Position numbers and translations under genes: made by a program. From contig JAEZKX010000451.1 in the NCBI GenBank assembly GCA_023436025.1, positions 1 to 30,279 of the forward strand: a stretch of 30,279 nt of DNA. Reading direction: 5' to 3'. The stretch is from Pseudomonadota bacterium. GTDB lineage: Bacteria > Pseudomonadota > Gammaproteobacteria > Burkholderiales > Burkholderiaceae_C. A model generated the notes under the pieces. That model was given only the letters and a program-made list of their open reading frames with translations. It was not told where the DNA came from and made no database searches. Positions 9,631 through 19,649 of the stretch are shown one piece after another. Positions within the stretch are counted from its first letter, which is position 1. Every line of letters begins with the position of its first letter.

Positions 9631-9676
9631 CTGCGCCCGGAATGGCGCAGGAGCCGGCGGTGCGGACACCGCCGGC
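9631..9676 (-). promoter_or_regulatory. Two adjacent stem-loops between rpsK and rpsD
   Basis: A 7-bp stem (CTGCGCC / GGCGCAG, 9631-9650) is followed two bases later by a perfect 10-bp stem (GCCGGCGGTG / CACCGCCGGC, 9653-9676, 4-base loop). No T run follows, so they are unlikely to terminate transcription of the essential downstream genes. They may be processing or stability elements, or part of translational control of rpsD. Confidence 0.5.
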
Positions 9677-9696
9677 GGTGGGCTTGAACCGGCGGA

Positions 9697-10101
9697 TCAG
9701 ATCCGGCGGCGCTTCTGCGGACGGCAGCCGTTGTGCGGCACCGGCGTCACGTCGCTGATCGACGTGATGCGGATGCCCAGCGCGGCCAGCGCACGCACGG
9801 ACGACTCGCGGCCCGGGCCGGGGCCGCGGATCTCGACGTCCAGGTTCTTGATGCCCTGCTCCATGGCAGCGCGGCCGGCCACTTCGGACGCGACCTGCGC
9901 GGCGAACGGCGTCGACTTGCGCGAGCCCTTGAAGCCCTGGCCACCGGAGGAGGCCCAGCTCAAGGCGTTGCCCTGGCGGTCGGTGATCGTGATGATCGTG
10001 TTGTTGAAGGACGCATGCACGTGGGCGACGCCGTCGCTGACGTTCTTGCGGACCTTCTTGCGCACGCGCTGCGCAGCGTTGTTGGCGGGAGCCTTTGCCA
10101 T
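9697..10101 (-). CDS. rpsK: 30S ribosomal protein S11
   Basis: The 134-residue protein of the small-subunit platform, near the mRNA exit, has the signature GPGPGRESSVRALAALG and the basic C-terminus PHNGCRPQKRRRI. HVHASFNNTIITITD in the N-terminal half is also standard. It follows rpsM after 17 bases and begins with ATG. Confidence 0.98.
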   Translation of the reverse strand: MAKAPANNAAQRVRKKVRKNVSDGVAHVHASFNNTIITITDRQGNALSWASSGGQGFKGSRKSTPFAAQVASEVAGRAAMEQGIKNLDVEIRGPGPGRESSVRALAALGIRITSISDVTPVPHNGCRPQKRRRI

Positions 10102-10118
10102 GGTCTATCTCTTTCCGA

Positions 10119-10484
10119 TTATTTCTTGAGCGCCTGGGCAGCCTTGCGCGGACCCTTGCGGGTGCGGGCGTTGGTGCGGGTGCGCTGGCCGCGCATGGGC
10201 AGGCCGCGGCGATGGCGGAAGCCGCGGTAGCAGCCGATGTCCATCAGGCGCTTGATGTTCATCGTGGTTTCGCGGCGCAGGTCACCCTCGATGGTGAACT
10301 GGGCGATCTGGTCGCGGATCTTTTCCAGGTCGGCGTCGGACAGGTCCTTCACCTTCTTGGAATAGGGGATGCCCGTCGCTTCGCAGATCTTGCGCGCGCG
10401 CGTGCGGCCGATGCCGAAGATGGCGGTCAGGCCGATCTCCGCGTGCTGGTGCGGAGGAATGTTGATGCCGGCGATACGTGCCAT
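10119..10484 (-). CDS. rpsM: 30S ribosomal protein S13
   Basis: The 121-residue small-subunit head protein contacts the large subunit and P-site tRNA. It begins MARIAGINIP, carries the helix-hairpin-helix-like GIGRTRARKIC, and ends in the basic tail GLPMRGQRTRTNARTRKGPR. Only nine bases separate it from rpmJ, so there is no room for a free-standing leader like the S4-binding pseudoknot of the E. coli alpha operon. Confidence 0.98.
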   Translation of the reverse strand: MARIAGINIPPHQHAEIGLTAIFGIGRTRARKICEATGIPYSKKVKDLSDADLEKIRDQIAQFTIEGDLRRETTMNIKRLMDIGCYRGFRHRRGLPMRGQRTRTNARTRKGPRKAAQALKK

Positions 10485-10493
10485 GTCTGTTCC

Positions 10494-10607
10494 TTAACCT
10501 TGACGCTGCTTGTGCCGCGGGTCCGTGCAGATCACGCGGACGACGCCCTTGCGGCGGATGATCTTGCAGTTGCGGCAGATCTTCTTGACGGAAGCCGAAA
10601 CTCTCAT
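10494..10607 (-). CDS. rpmJ: 50S ribosomal protein L36
   Basis: This 37-residue protein begins MRVSASVKKICRNCK and ends RHKQRQG. Cys11, Cys14, Cys27 and His32 form the zinc ribbon, so this is the zinc-containing type. The start codon is ATG. It lies between infA and rpsM as in other betaproteobacteria. Confidence 0.97.
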   Translation of the reverse strand: MRVSASVKKICRNCKIIRRKGVVRVICTDPRHKQRQG

Positions 10608-10636
10608 GCTCTTTCTCTCCTAATCTCTACCGGCGC

Positions 10637-10855
10637 CTACCTGGCCCGGAACACGATACGTGCCCGCGACAAGTCGTAGGGCGTCAATTCCACGGTGACC
10701 CTGTCACCCGGCAGGATGCGGATGTAGTGCATCCGCATCTTTCCCGAAATATGTCCGAGCACCGTGTGCCCGTTTTCCAGTTTCACCCTGAAGGTGGCAT
10801 TGGGAAGGTTTTCAACCACTTCCCCCTGCATCTGGATGACATCGTCCTTGGACAC
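10637..10855 (-). CDS. infA: Translation initiation factor IF-1
   Basis: The 72-residue OB-fold factor binds the 30S A site during initiation. It carries VIQMQGEVVENLPNATF and GKMRMHYIRILPGDRV. The frame is open far upstream inside secY, but the family N-terminus SKDDVIQMQG places the start at the GTG at 10855, two bases after the secY stop. The upstream signal is weak, so coupling to secY translation is likely. Presence in the spc operon between secY and rpmJ is typical of betaproteobacteria. Confidence 0.96.
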   Translation of the reverse strand: MSKDDVIQMQGEVVENLPNATFRVKLENGHTVLGHISGKMRMHYIRILPGDRVTVELTPYDLSRARIVFRAR

Positions 10856-10857
10856 TT

Positions 10858-12174
10858 TCAGCCACCGAGCTGCGTCTTGAAATTCGCTTTCTTCAACAGC
10901 GACTCGTACTGCTGGCTCATCAGGTAGTTCTGCACCTGCGCCATGAAGTCCATCGTCACGACCACGATGATCAGGAGCGAGGTGCCCCCGAAATAGAACG
11001 GGACGTTGTACTTCAGGATCAGGAACTCGGGCAGCAGGCAGACGAAGGTGATGTAGATCGCCCCCGCCAGCGTCAGGCGCGCCAGGATCTTGTCGATGTA
11101 CTTCGCGGTCTGCTCGCCCGGGCGGATGCCCGGCACGAAGGCGCCGCTCTTCTTCAGGTTGTCGGCGGTTTCCCGGCTGTTGAACACCAGGGCCGTGTAG
11201 AAGAAGCAGAAGAACACGATCGCTGCAGCGTAAAGCATGACATAGATCGGTTGTCCGGGACTCAGCGTCGCCGCAATGTCCTTGAGCCAGCGTAGGCCAT
11301 CGCCCGTGGAGAACCAGCTGACGATGGTGGCCGGCAGCAGGATGATCGACGAGGCGAAGATCGGCGGGATCACGCCGGCCATGTTCAGCTTCAGGGGCAG
11401 GTGCGACGACTGGCCGCCGTACACCTTGTTGCCGACCTGGCGCCGCGCATAGTTGACGAGGATCTTGCGCTGGCCGCGCTCGACGAACACCACGAACCAG
11501 GTGACCAGGGCGACCGTGGCCACGATGAAGATCGCCACGAGGGGACCCATCGCGCCGGTGCGCACCAGTTCCAGCAGTCCGCCGATGGCCGACGGCAGCC
11601 CCGCGGCAATGCCCGCGAAGATCAGGATCGAGATCCCGTTGCCGAGCCCGCGCTCGGTGATCTGCTCGCCCAGCCACATCAGGAACATCGTGCCGGCGGT
11701 CAGGCAGATCACGGCCGTCATGCGGAACACGAAGCCCGGCTCGATGACCAGGCCGGCCGTGCTTTCCAGCGCGACGGCGATGCCCAGCGACTGGAACAGC
11801 GCCAGGCCGAGCGTGCCGTACCGGGTGTACTGCGTGATCTTCCGGCGGCCCGCCTCGCCCTCCTTCTTCAGCTGCTCGAACGTGGGGACCACGTAGGTGA
11901 GCAGCTGCATGATGATGGAGGCCGAGATGTACGGCATGATGCCCAGCGCGAACACCGTGAAGCGCGACAGCGCCCCGCCCGAGAACATGTTGAACAGGCT
12001 CAGGATGCCGCCCTGCTGGCCCTTGAACAGCTGCGCGAGCTGCTCCGGGTTGATGCCGGGCACGGGGATGTGCGCGCCGATGCGGTAGACGACCAGGGCG
12101 AGCAGCAGGAAGACGAGCCGGCGACGCAGGTCGCCGAACTTGCCGGTCTTCGCGATCTGGGCTGCGGTTGCCAA
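10858..12174 (-). CDS. secY: Preprotein translocase subunit SecY
   Basis: This is the channel subunit of the Sec translocon in the inner membrane, 438 residues with about ten transmembrane segments. The first begins after GKFGDLRRRLVFLLLALVVY, and the plug region is near GGALSRFTVFALGIMPYISA. The start giving the family N-terminus ATAAQIAKTGKFG is a TTG, preceded by AAGGG about ten bases upstream; no better ATG lies near. It exports, among others, any Sec-dependent proteins of this window. Confidence 0.97.
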   Translation of the reverse strand: MATAAQIAKTGKFGDLRRRLVFLLLALVVYRIGAHIPVPGINPEQLAQLFKGQQGGILSLFNMFSGGALSRFTVFALGIMPYISASIIMQLLTYVVPTFEQLKKEGEAGRRKITQYTRYGTLGLALFQSLGIAVALESTAGLVIEPGFVFRMTAVICLTAGTMFLMWLGEQITERGLGNGISILIFAGIAAGLPSAIGGLLELVRTGAMGPLVAIFIVATVALVTWFVVFVERGQRKILVNYARRQVGNKVYGGQSSHLPLKLNMAGVIPPIFASSIILLPATIVSWFSTGDGLRWLKDIAATLSPGQPIYVMLYAAAIVFFCFFYTALVFNSRETADNLKKSGAFVPGIRPGEQTAKYIDKILARLTLAGAIYITFVCLLPEFLILKYNVPFYFGGTSLLIIVVVTMDFMAQVQNYLMSQQYESLLKKANFKTQLGG

Positions 12175-12193
12175 AGTGCGTGTGCCCTTGTGC

Positions 12194-12625
12194 TTAGTTC
12201 AGCGAGCCGCCGGCCGCCTCGATGGCAGCCTTGGCTCCGGCGGTGGCGCCGATGCCCGTCAGCTTGACGGCCTTGGTCAGCTCGCCGGTCTTGATCACCT
12301 TGACGGTGGTCACGACCTGCGCGACCAAGCCGGCGCCCTTGAGCGTCAGCAGGTCGACCTCGGCGGCGCCCAGCTTCTCGAGCGCGGCCAGCGTGACCTC
12401 GCCCTTGAACTTCAGCGACTGCGACTTGAAGCCGCGCTTGGGCAGGCGGCGCTGCAGCGGCATCTGGCCGCCTTCGAAGCCGACCTTGTGGTAGCCGCCC
12501 GCGCGGGACTTCTGGCCCTTGTGGCCGCGGCCGGCGGTCTTGCCCAGGCCGGAGCCGATGCCGCGGCCGACGCGGCGACGCGCCTTCTTGCTGCCTTCGG
12601 CAGGCTTGATGGTGTTCAGTTCCAT
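12194..12625 (-). CDS. rplO: 50S ribosomal protein L15
   Basis: The 143-residue late-assembly protein of the large subunit has a long basic, glycine-rich N-terminal tail (GRGIGSGLGKTAGRGHKGQK) and a compact C-terminal domain. Its ATG overlaps the rpmD stop by one base (TAATG), so the two are translationally coupled. Confidence 0.98.
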   Translation of the reverse strand: MELNTIKPAEGSKKARRRVGRGIGSGLGKTAGRGHKGQKSRAGGYHKVGFEGGQMPLQRRLPKRGFKSQSLKFKGEVTLAALEKLGAAEVDLLTLKGAGLVAQVVTTVKVIKTGELTKAVKLTGIGATAGAKAAIEAAGGSLN

Positions 12626-12813
12626 TACAGCACCTTCACCAGGTAGTCGATCTTGTTGATCATGCCGCGCACCGCCGGCGTGTCCTCGAGCTCGCTGACC
12701 GAATTCAGTCGGCGCAGGCCCAGGCCACGGACGGTGGCGCGGTGCGATTCCTTGGTACCGATCGGGCTGCGCACGAGCTGCACCTTCACGGTCTTCTTCT
12801 GTTCGTTGGCCAT
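12625..12813 (-). CDS. rpmD: 50S ribosomal protein L30
   Basis: The 62-residue protein with KTVKVQLVRSPIGT and LGLRRLNSV is of normal length for bacterial L30. The ATG is preceded by AAAGGAG. It sits in the usual place between rpsE and rplO. Confidence 0.97.
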   Translation of the reverse strand: MANEQKKTVKVQLVRSPIGTKESHRATVRGLGLRRLNSVSELEDTPAVRGMINKIDYLVKVL

Positions 12814-12823
12814 GACGACTCCT

Positions 12824-13345
12824 TTAGGCGGCGAAGATGTCTTCGACCGACTTGCCGCGCTTGGCCGCGACTTCGGACGCCGTGGTGGCGTTCTTCAGCG
12901 CGTCGAGCGTGGCACGGACCATGTTGTACGGGTTGGCCGAGCCGTGGCTCTTGGCCACGACGTCGGTGATGCCCATGACTTCGAACACCGCGCGCATCGG
13001 GCCGCCGGCGATGATGCCGGTACCCTTGGGGGCCGGCGCCATCATGACGCGGGCGGCGCCGTGGTGGCCGTACACCTGGTGGTGCAGCGTGCCGTTCTTC
13101 AGCGACACCTTGGTCATGTTGCGGCGGGCTTCTTCCATCGCCTTCTGCACGGCCAGGGGCACTTCCTTGGACTTGCCCTTGCCCATGCCGACGCGGCCGT
13201 CGCCGTCGCCGACCACGGTGAGCGCGGCGAAGCCGAGGATACGGCCGCCCTTCACCACCTTGGTCACGCGGTTCACCGCGATCATCTTCTCGCGCAGGCC
13301 GTCTTCCGGACCGTCACCCTGACGATTAGCTTGAATCTTTGCCAT
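12824..13345 (-). CDS. rpsE: 30S ribosomal protein S5
   Basis: The 173-residue protein helps fidelity and mRNA unwinding at the entry tunnel. The double-stranded RNA-binding fold is visible as VNRVTKVVKGGRILGFAALT. The loop VGMGKGKSKEVP and the C-terminal APAPKGTGIIAGG are also seen. It follows rplR after 18 bases. Confidence 0.98.
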   Translation of the reverse strand: MAKIQANRQGDGPEDGLREKMIAVNRVTKVVKGGRILGFAALTVVGDGDGRVGMGKGKSKEVPLAVQKAMEEARRNMTKVSLKNGTLHHQVYGHHGAARVMMAPAPKGTGIIAGGPMRAVFEVMGITDVVAKSHGSANPYNMVRATLDALKNATTASEVAAKRGKSVEDIFAA

Positions 13346-13363
13346 GTTGCTTATCCGTGTCCG

Positions 13364-13729
13364 TTAGAACTGCAGGCCGGCTTCACGAGCCGCTTCGGCC
13401 AGCGCCTTGACGCGGCCGTGGTAGGCGAAGCCGGCGCGGTCGAACGCCACCTTCTCGACGCCGGCAGCCTTGGCCTTCTCGGCGATGCGCTTGCCCACCG
13501 ACTGCGCGGCGGCCACGGTGGCGCCCTTGCCGGCACCGCCGAGTTCCTTGCGGACGTCGGCTTCCACGGTGGAGGCGGTGGCCAGCACCTTGCTGCCGTC
13601 GTCGGAGATGAGGCTCGCGTAGATGTGCAGGTTGGTGCGGTTCACCGTCAGGCGCGCGACGCCTTGCGTCGCGATGCGGATACGGGTCTGCTTCGCACGG
13701 CGCAGACGCTGTTCCTTCTTGGTCAACAT
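13364..13729 (-). CDS. rplR: 50S ribosomal protein L18
   Basis: The 5S rRNA-binding protein has TKKEQRLRRAKQTRIRI at the N-terminus and the C-terminal VAFDRAGFAYHGRVKALAEAARE. Two ATGs lie six bases apart. The second (13729, 121 residues, MLTKKEQR) is preferred because AAGGAG lies seven bases before it but only one base before the first. Confidence 0.96.
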   Translation of the reverse strand: MLTKKEQRLRRAKQTRIRIATQGVARLTVNRTNLHIYASLISDDGSKVLATASTVEADVRKELGGAGKGATVAAAQSVGKRIAEKAKAAGVEKVAFDRAGFAYHGRVKALAEAAREAGLQF

Positions 13730-13740
13730 CGTCATGCTCC

Positions 13741-14274
13741 TTACTTCTTCTTGGTCTCTTTGATCGTGATCTTCTCGTCCGCGTAGCGGATGCCCTTGCC
13801 CTTGTAGGGCTCGGGCGGGCGGACGGCGCGGATCTCGGCAGCGATCTGCCCCACGCGCTGACGGTCGGCGCCCTTGATCACGATTTCCGTGGGCGTGGCG
13901 GTGGCGACCGTGATGCCCTCGGGCATCTCGATGTTCACGGGGTGCGAGTAGCCGACCTGGAGGTTCAGCTTGTTGCCCTGGGCGGCGGCACGGTAGCCCA
14001 CGCCCACCAGGTTCAGCTTCTTCTCGAAGCCCTTGCTCACGCCGGTGACCATGTTGTTCACCAGCTGGCGCATGGTGCCGCTCATGGCATTGGCTTCACG
14101 CGACTCGTCGGCGGGCGAGAAGGTCAGCTTGCCACCTTCGTTGCTCACCTTGACCAGGGGGTTCAGGGTGAGCTGCAGGTTGCCGCCGCTGCCCTTGACG
14201 CTGATCTGGTCTTCCTTGATGGCCACGTCGACGCCCTGGGGGACGGCGACCGGCGATTTTCCGACTCGGGACAT
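13741..14274 (-). CDS. rplF: 50S ribosomal protein L6
   Basis: This 177-residue protein sits near the sarcin-ricin loop and has two similar domains. The N-terminus is MSRVGKSPVAVPQGV and the C-terminal signature is PEPYKGKGIRY. It is separated from rpsH by 15 bases. Confidence 0.98.
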   Translation of the reverse strand: MSRVGKSPVAVPQGVDVAIKEDQISVKGSGGNLQLTLNPLVKVSNEGGKLTFSPADESREANAMSGTMRQLVNNMVTGVSKGFEKKLNLVGVGYRAAAQGNKLNLQVGYSHPVNIEMPEGITVATATPTEIVIKGADRQRVGQIAAEIRAVRPPEPYKGKGIRYADEKITIKETKKK

Positions 14275-14289
14275 GTTCCTATCCTTCCC

Positions 14290-14685
14290 TTAGGCGACGT
14301 AGCACAGCACTTCGCCACCGACGCCGGTGGCGCGCGCCTTGCGGTCCGTCATCACGCCCTTGGGCGTGGTGACGATCGCCACGCCCAGGCCGTTCATGAC
14401 CTGGGGGATGGCGTCGCGGCCCTTGTACACGCGCAGGCCGGGGCGGCTCACGCGCTCGATGCGTTCGATCACCGGACGGCCGGCGTAGTACTTGAGGGCG
14501 ATCTCGAGCTCGCTCTTGTTGCCCTCGGTCTTCACCTGGAAGCCGTCGATGTAACCCTCGTCCTTCAGCACCTGGGCGATGGCCACCTTCACCTTGGAAG
14601 AGGGCACCGACACCGTCGCCTTGGAGACCATCTGCGCGTTGCGGATGCGCGTCAGCAGGTCGGAGATGGGATCACTCATGCTCAT
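14290..14685 (-). CDS. rpsH: 30S ribosomal protein S8
   Basis: This 131-residue central-domain 16S rRNA-binding protein is the translational repressor of the spc operon in E. coli. The N-terminus SDPISDLLTRIRNAQ and the C-terminal region GLGVAIVTTPKGVMTDRKAR are typical. The first ATG at 14685 is chosen because GGAG is eight bases upstream; a second ATG lies six bases later. An S8 target in this mRNA was not identified by eye. Confidence 0.98.
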   Translation of the reverse strand: MSMSDPISDLLTRIRNAQMVSKATVSVPSSKVKVAIAQVLKDEGYIDGFQVKTEGNKSELEIALKYYAGRPVIERIERVSRPGLRVYKGRDAIPQVMNGLGVAIVTTPKGVMTDRKARATGVGGEVLCYVA

Positions 14686-14705
14686 ATCTGTCTCTCCTGC
14701 CCGGC

Positions 14706-15011
14706 TTACCAGCTGGCCTTGGTCACGCCCGGGATGTCGCCGCTGAAGGCCATCTCGCGCACCTTGTGGCGCGTGATGCCGAATTGGCGGAACGTGCCGC
14801 GGGCACGGCCGGTCAGTTCGCAGCGGTTGCGCTGGCGGGTGGGGTTGGCGTTGCGCGGGAGCTTCTGCAGGGCCAGGCGGGCCTGCTGGCGCTCTTCGTC
14901 GCTTTTCTTGGCATCGTTGGCGATGGCCTTCAGTTCCTCGTACTTCTTCGCGTACTGGGCCACCAGCTTCTCGCGCTTCAGTTCACGCTGGATCAGAGCA
15001 GTCTTTGCCAC
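14706..15011 (-). CDS. rpsN: 30S ribosomal protein S14 (zinc-free type)
   Basis: The 101-residue long form lacks the CxxC pairs of the zinc-binding short form. It has NRCELTGRARGTFRQFGI and ends GDIPGVTKASW. The start is GTG with GAGGA six bases upstream. Confidence 0.98.
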   Translation of the reverse strand: MAKTALIQRELKREKLVAQYAKKYEELKAIANDAKKSDEERQQARLALQKLPRNANPTRQRNRCELTGRARGTFRQFGITRHKVREMAFSGDIPGVTKASW

Positions 15012-15020
15012 GGTGGGTCC

Positions 15021-15560
15021 TCAGTTCTTGAACGGGAAACGGAAGCCGGCGAGCAGTGCTTTGCACTCTTCGTCGGTCTTGGCCGTCGTGGTGATGGAGA
15101 TGTTCAGCCCGCGGATCGCGTCGACCTTGTCGTACTCGATTTCCGGGAAGATGATCTGTTCCTTGACGCCGATGTTGTAGTTGCCGCGGCCGTCGAAGGC
15201 GCGCGCGCTGACACCGCGGAAGTCGCGCACGCGCGGCAGGGCCACGGTGACGAAGCGGTCGAGGAATTCATACATGCGCTGGCCGCGCAGGGTCACCATG
15301 GTGCCGATGGCCTGGCCTTCGCGGATCTTGAAGCCGGCGATGGCCTTCTTGGCCTTGGTCACGACGGGCTTCTGGCCGGCGATCTTAGTCAGGTCGCCGA
15401 CGGCGTTTTCCATGACCTTCTTGTCCGCCACGGCCTCGCTCACGCCCATGTTCAGCGTGATCTTGGTGATGCGCGGGACCTGCATCGGCGACTTGTAGCC
15501 GAACTTCTCGGTCAGTTGCGGGACGACCTTCTCGCGGTAGTGTTCTTGCAGTCGGGACAT
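15021..15560 (-). CDS. rplE: 50S ribosomal protein L5
   Basis: The 179-residue 5S rRNA-binding protein of the central protuberance includes PRITKITLNMGVSEA and the C-terminal GLNISITTTAKTDEECKALL. The frame is open upstream across rplX, but the family N-terminus MSRLQEHYREKVVPQL sets the start at the ATG at 15560, one base after the rplX stop. Confidence 0.98.
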   Translation of the reverse strand: MSRLQEHYREKVVPQLTEKFGYKSPMQVPRITKITLNMGVSEAVADKKVMENAVGDLTKIAGQKPVVTKAKKAIAGFKIREGQAIGTMVTLRGQRMYEFLDRFVTVALPRVRDFRGVSARAFDGRGNYNIGVKEQIIFPEIEYDKVDAIRGLNISITTTAKTDEECKALLAGFRFPFKN

Positions 15561-15561
15561 G

Positions 15562-15879
15562 TCAGGCCACCTTGATTTCTTCGCCGGAGGACTTGAAGAC
15601 GCGCTTGCGCGAGTCGCCGTCGACCTTGATGCCCACGCGGTCAGCCTTGCCGGTGGCGGGGTTGAAGATCGCCACGTTGGACTGGTGGATGGGCATGGCC
15701 TTCTCCACGATGCCACCGGTGGTGCCCTTCATGGGGTTGGGCTTGGTGTGCTTCTTCACCAGGTTGATGCCCTCGACGACCAGATGCTGGTCGTCCTTGC
15801 GCAGGGTCACGCGGCCGCGCTTGCCCTTGTCCTTGCCGGCCAGGACGATGACTTCGTCGCCTTTGCGGATCTTGTTCAT
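15562..15879 (-). CDS. rplX: 50S ribosomal protein L24
   Basis: The 105-residue assembly-initiator protein has the KOW motif KGDEVIVLAGKDKGKRG near its N-terminus. It is essentially contiguous with rplE and ten bases after rplN. Confidence 0.98.
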   Translation of the reverse strand: MNKIRKGDEVIVLAGKDKGKRGRVTLRKDDQHLVVEGINLVKKHTKPNPMKGTTGGIVEKAMPIHQSNVAIFNPATGKADRVGIKVDGDSRKRVFKSSGEEIKVA

Positions 15880-15889
15880 GGCGGGTTCC

Positions 15890-16258
15890 TTACAGGACTT
15901 CCGGGGCCAGCGACACGATCTTCATGAACTTCTCGGTACGCAGTTCGCGCGTGACCGGGCCGAAGATGCGGGTGCCGATGGGCTCCAGCTTGTTGTTGAG
16001 CAGAACGGCGGCATTGCCGTCGAACTTGATGAGGGAGCCGTCGCCGCGACGGATGCCCTTGGCGGTGCGGACCACCACGGCGCTGTAGACCTCGCCCTTC
16101 TTGACGCGGCCACGCGGAGCGGCTTCCTTGATGCTCACCTTGATGATGTCGCCGACGCTGGCGTAGCGACGCTTGGAGCCCCCGAGCACCTTGATGCACA
16201 GGACGGACTTCGCGCCGGTGTTGTCGGCGACTTCGAGCCGGGATTCAGTCTGGATCAT
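15890..16258 (-). CDS. rplN: 50S ribosomal protein L14
   Basis: The 122-residue protein at the subunit interface has MIQTESRLEVADNTGAKSV and the central CIKVLGGSKRRYASVGD. The start is the ATG at 16258; a TTG fifteen bases earlier extends the frame but does not fit the family. It is the first gene of this ribosomal transcript. rpsQ, rpmC and the S10 operon are not upstream; glpD is, so the spc part has its own promoter here. Confidence 0.97.
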   Translation of the reverse strand: MIQTESRLEVADNTGAKSVLCIKVLGGSKRRYASVGDIIKVSIKEAAPRGRVKKGEVYSAVVVRTAKGIRRGDGSLIKFDGNAAVLLNNKLEPIGTRIFGPVTRELRTEKFMKIVSLAPEVL

Positions 16259-16275
16259 TTCGTATGTTCCCAACT

Positions 16276-16321
16276 TGACCTGAACGCTCCCTGCGGGCCA
16301 TTCCTGCAGGGCATCGGGTCA
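16276..16321 (-). promoter_or_regulatory. Possible structured leader element upstream of rplN
   Basis: In the untranslated leader a 5-bp outer pairing (TGACC / GGTCA) encloses an inner 6-bp stem (CCCTGC / GCAGGG, 16289-16294 and 16306-16311). Leaders of ribosomal operons often hold autoregulatory structures; whether this one does is not shown. Confidence 0.3.
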
Positions 16322-16376
16322 GTCTTGGGCCCGCCGTCGCCCCGGGCAAGCGCCTGGAGCTCCGAATGGGCAGAAG

Positions 16377-16396
16377 CTCGCCTCCAAAAAGGCGAG
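16377..16396 (-). promoter_or_regulatory. Hairpin at the expected 5' end of the ribosomal operon transcript
   Basis: A 6-bp stem (CTCGCC / GGCGAG) with an 8-base loop starts about seven bases after the -10 box, so the transcript would begin with a hairpin. This may protect the mRNA 5' end. Confidence 0.4.
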
Positions 16397-16402
16397 CCCG
16401 CG

Positions 16403-16430
16403 ATTATGACCGATCGTGGCGAAATGTCAA
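16403..16430 (-). promoter_or_regulatory. Sigma-70 promoter of the spc-alpha operon
   Basis: On the - strand TTGACA (16425-16430, perfect -35) and CATAAT (16403-16408, 5 of 6 for -10) are separated by 16 bases. It lies between glpD and rplN and points at rplN, and is the strongest promoter-like sequence recognised in the window. Confidence 0.85.
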
Positions 16431-16494
16431 ACGAAGGGTTTGGCGGTGTGGCATGCGCGCGGCATGGCGGGGGTCCTCGCGGGGCCCGCCGGCC

Positions 16495-18092
16495 TCAGGC
16501 CGGCATCTGCAGGTAGCGGTTGGCCAGTTCCCGGAACTCCTGGGCCTTGGGGTCCACGCCGGTCTCGGCCCGCAGGACGGCCCCGACCTCGGACGCCAGC
16601 GAGGCCGCCATCCGGGCGTCCAGGAACAGAAGGCGGGAGCGCCGCGCCAGCACGTCCTCGACGGTTCGCGCATATTCATGGCGCGCGGCGAAGCGCACCA
16701 TGGCCGCCGTCAGGCCGCCGCCCAGGTGCCGATCGGCGCCCTTCAGGGCCATCACCTCGGGCGCTTCGCTGCCGTAGAGGTGCAGGCCAGGCGCGGTGGC
16801 GATGGAGGTCGGGCGCGACCCCGCCGGGGGCGCGCCGACCAGGCACAAGTCAGCAGTCACTCCGCCTGCAACCCTTGGCAGCAAGCTGCTGTCGAAGCAT
16901 TTCTCCAGCACGTCTTCGGCCATGGCGCGGTAGGTGGTCCACTTGCCGCCAGTCACAGTCACCAGGCCGCTGGCGCCCACCAGCACCGTGTGTTCGCGGC
17001 TGATGGCCTTGGTCTGCTCGGCCTTGTCTTCCGGCGCCTTGACCAGCGGTCGCAGGCCCACCCACAAGCTGCGGATGTCCTCCTTGCGCGGCGCCCGGGC
17101 CAGGTAGCGCGCCGATTCGCCCAGGATGAAGTCCAGTTCCTCGCGGAAGGGCCGCGGCTCGCGCGGCAGGTCGCCGCGCGGGGTGTCGGTGGTGCCCAGG
17201 ATCAGCTTGCCCATCCAGGGCACGCCGAACAGCACACGGCCGTCGGCGGTCTTGGGCACCAGCAGGGCGTGGTCGCCGGGCAGGAAGTCGCGGTCCACCA
17301 CCGCATGCACGCCCTGGCTGGGCGCCACGATCGGGTCGACCTTGCGGCCGATGGCCGCGCCGTCTTCCTGCCGCAACCGGTCGACCCAGACCCCGGTGGC
17401 ATTGACGACGCACTTGGCCCGCAGGGTGAAGGGCCGCCCGGTTTCTTCGTCGCGCACGGTGAGGCCGACCAGCTTGCCGCCCTCGTGCACCAGGCCGGTG
17501 GCTGCGCAGTAGTTGACCAGCAGCGCCCCACGCGCGGCGGCCGTGCGGGCCAGCGCCAGCGCCAGCCGGGCATCGTCGAACTGGCCGTCCCAGTACTTGA
17601 CGCCGCCCTTCAGGCCCTGGGGCCGCGCCGTGGGCAGCAGCTTCAGCACCTGGCCGCGGCTCAGGAATTCGGTGGCGCCCAGGCCCGCCTTGCCGGCCAG
17701 GGCGTCGTAGACCTTGAGGCCCATGCCGTAGAACGGGGTCTCCCACAGCTTGTACGAGGGCATCACGAAGGGCAGCGGCTGGGCCAGGTGCGGCGCGTTG
17801 TGCAGCAGCGTGGTGCGCTCGTGCAGCGCCTCGCGCACCAGCCCGATGTTGCCCTGCGCCAGGTAGCGCACGCCGCCATGGACCAGCTTGGTCGCCCGCG
17901 ACGAGGTGCCCTTGGCGAAGTCGAGCGACTCCACCAGCACGACCTTGAAGCCGCGCGCGGCCGCGTCCAGGGCCACGCCCAGTCCGGTGGCGCCGCCGCC
18001 GACGATGGCCAGGTCCCAGGTCCCGCGCTGGGCCAGCCGGGCCAGCAGGTCCTCGCGCCGCGTTGGGGCGGCCCCGCTTGCAACAGAGACCG

Positions 18093-18096
<4 letters not shown>
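16495..18096 (-). CDS. glpD: Aerobic glycerol-3-phosphate dehydrogenase
   Basis: This FAD enzyme of the inner membrane surface oxidises sn-glycerol 3-phosphate to dihydroxyacetone phosphate and passes electrons to quinone. The N-terminal dinucleotide-binding motif DLAIVGGGATGLGVALDAAARG is followed by GTSSRATKLVHGGVRYL. The C-terminal helical domain is present, including TVTGGKWTTYRAMAED. The chosen TTG start at 18096 overlaps the glpK stop (TTGA) and gives 533 residues, slightly longer than E. coli GlpD; the frame is open further upstream but only inside glpK. The stop lies within a 7-bp GC stem (16488-16504) without a T run. It is the last gene of the ten-gene cluster. Confidence 0.94.
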
Positions 18097-19643
<1,547 letters not shown>

Positions 19644-19649
19644 GGGGCG

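Noticed and set aside
10485..10493. S4-binding pseudoknot leader ahead of rpsM as in E. coli
   Set aside because: Only nine bases separate rpmJ and rpsM, so a free-standing leader of that type does not fit here.
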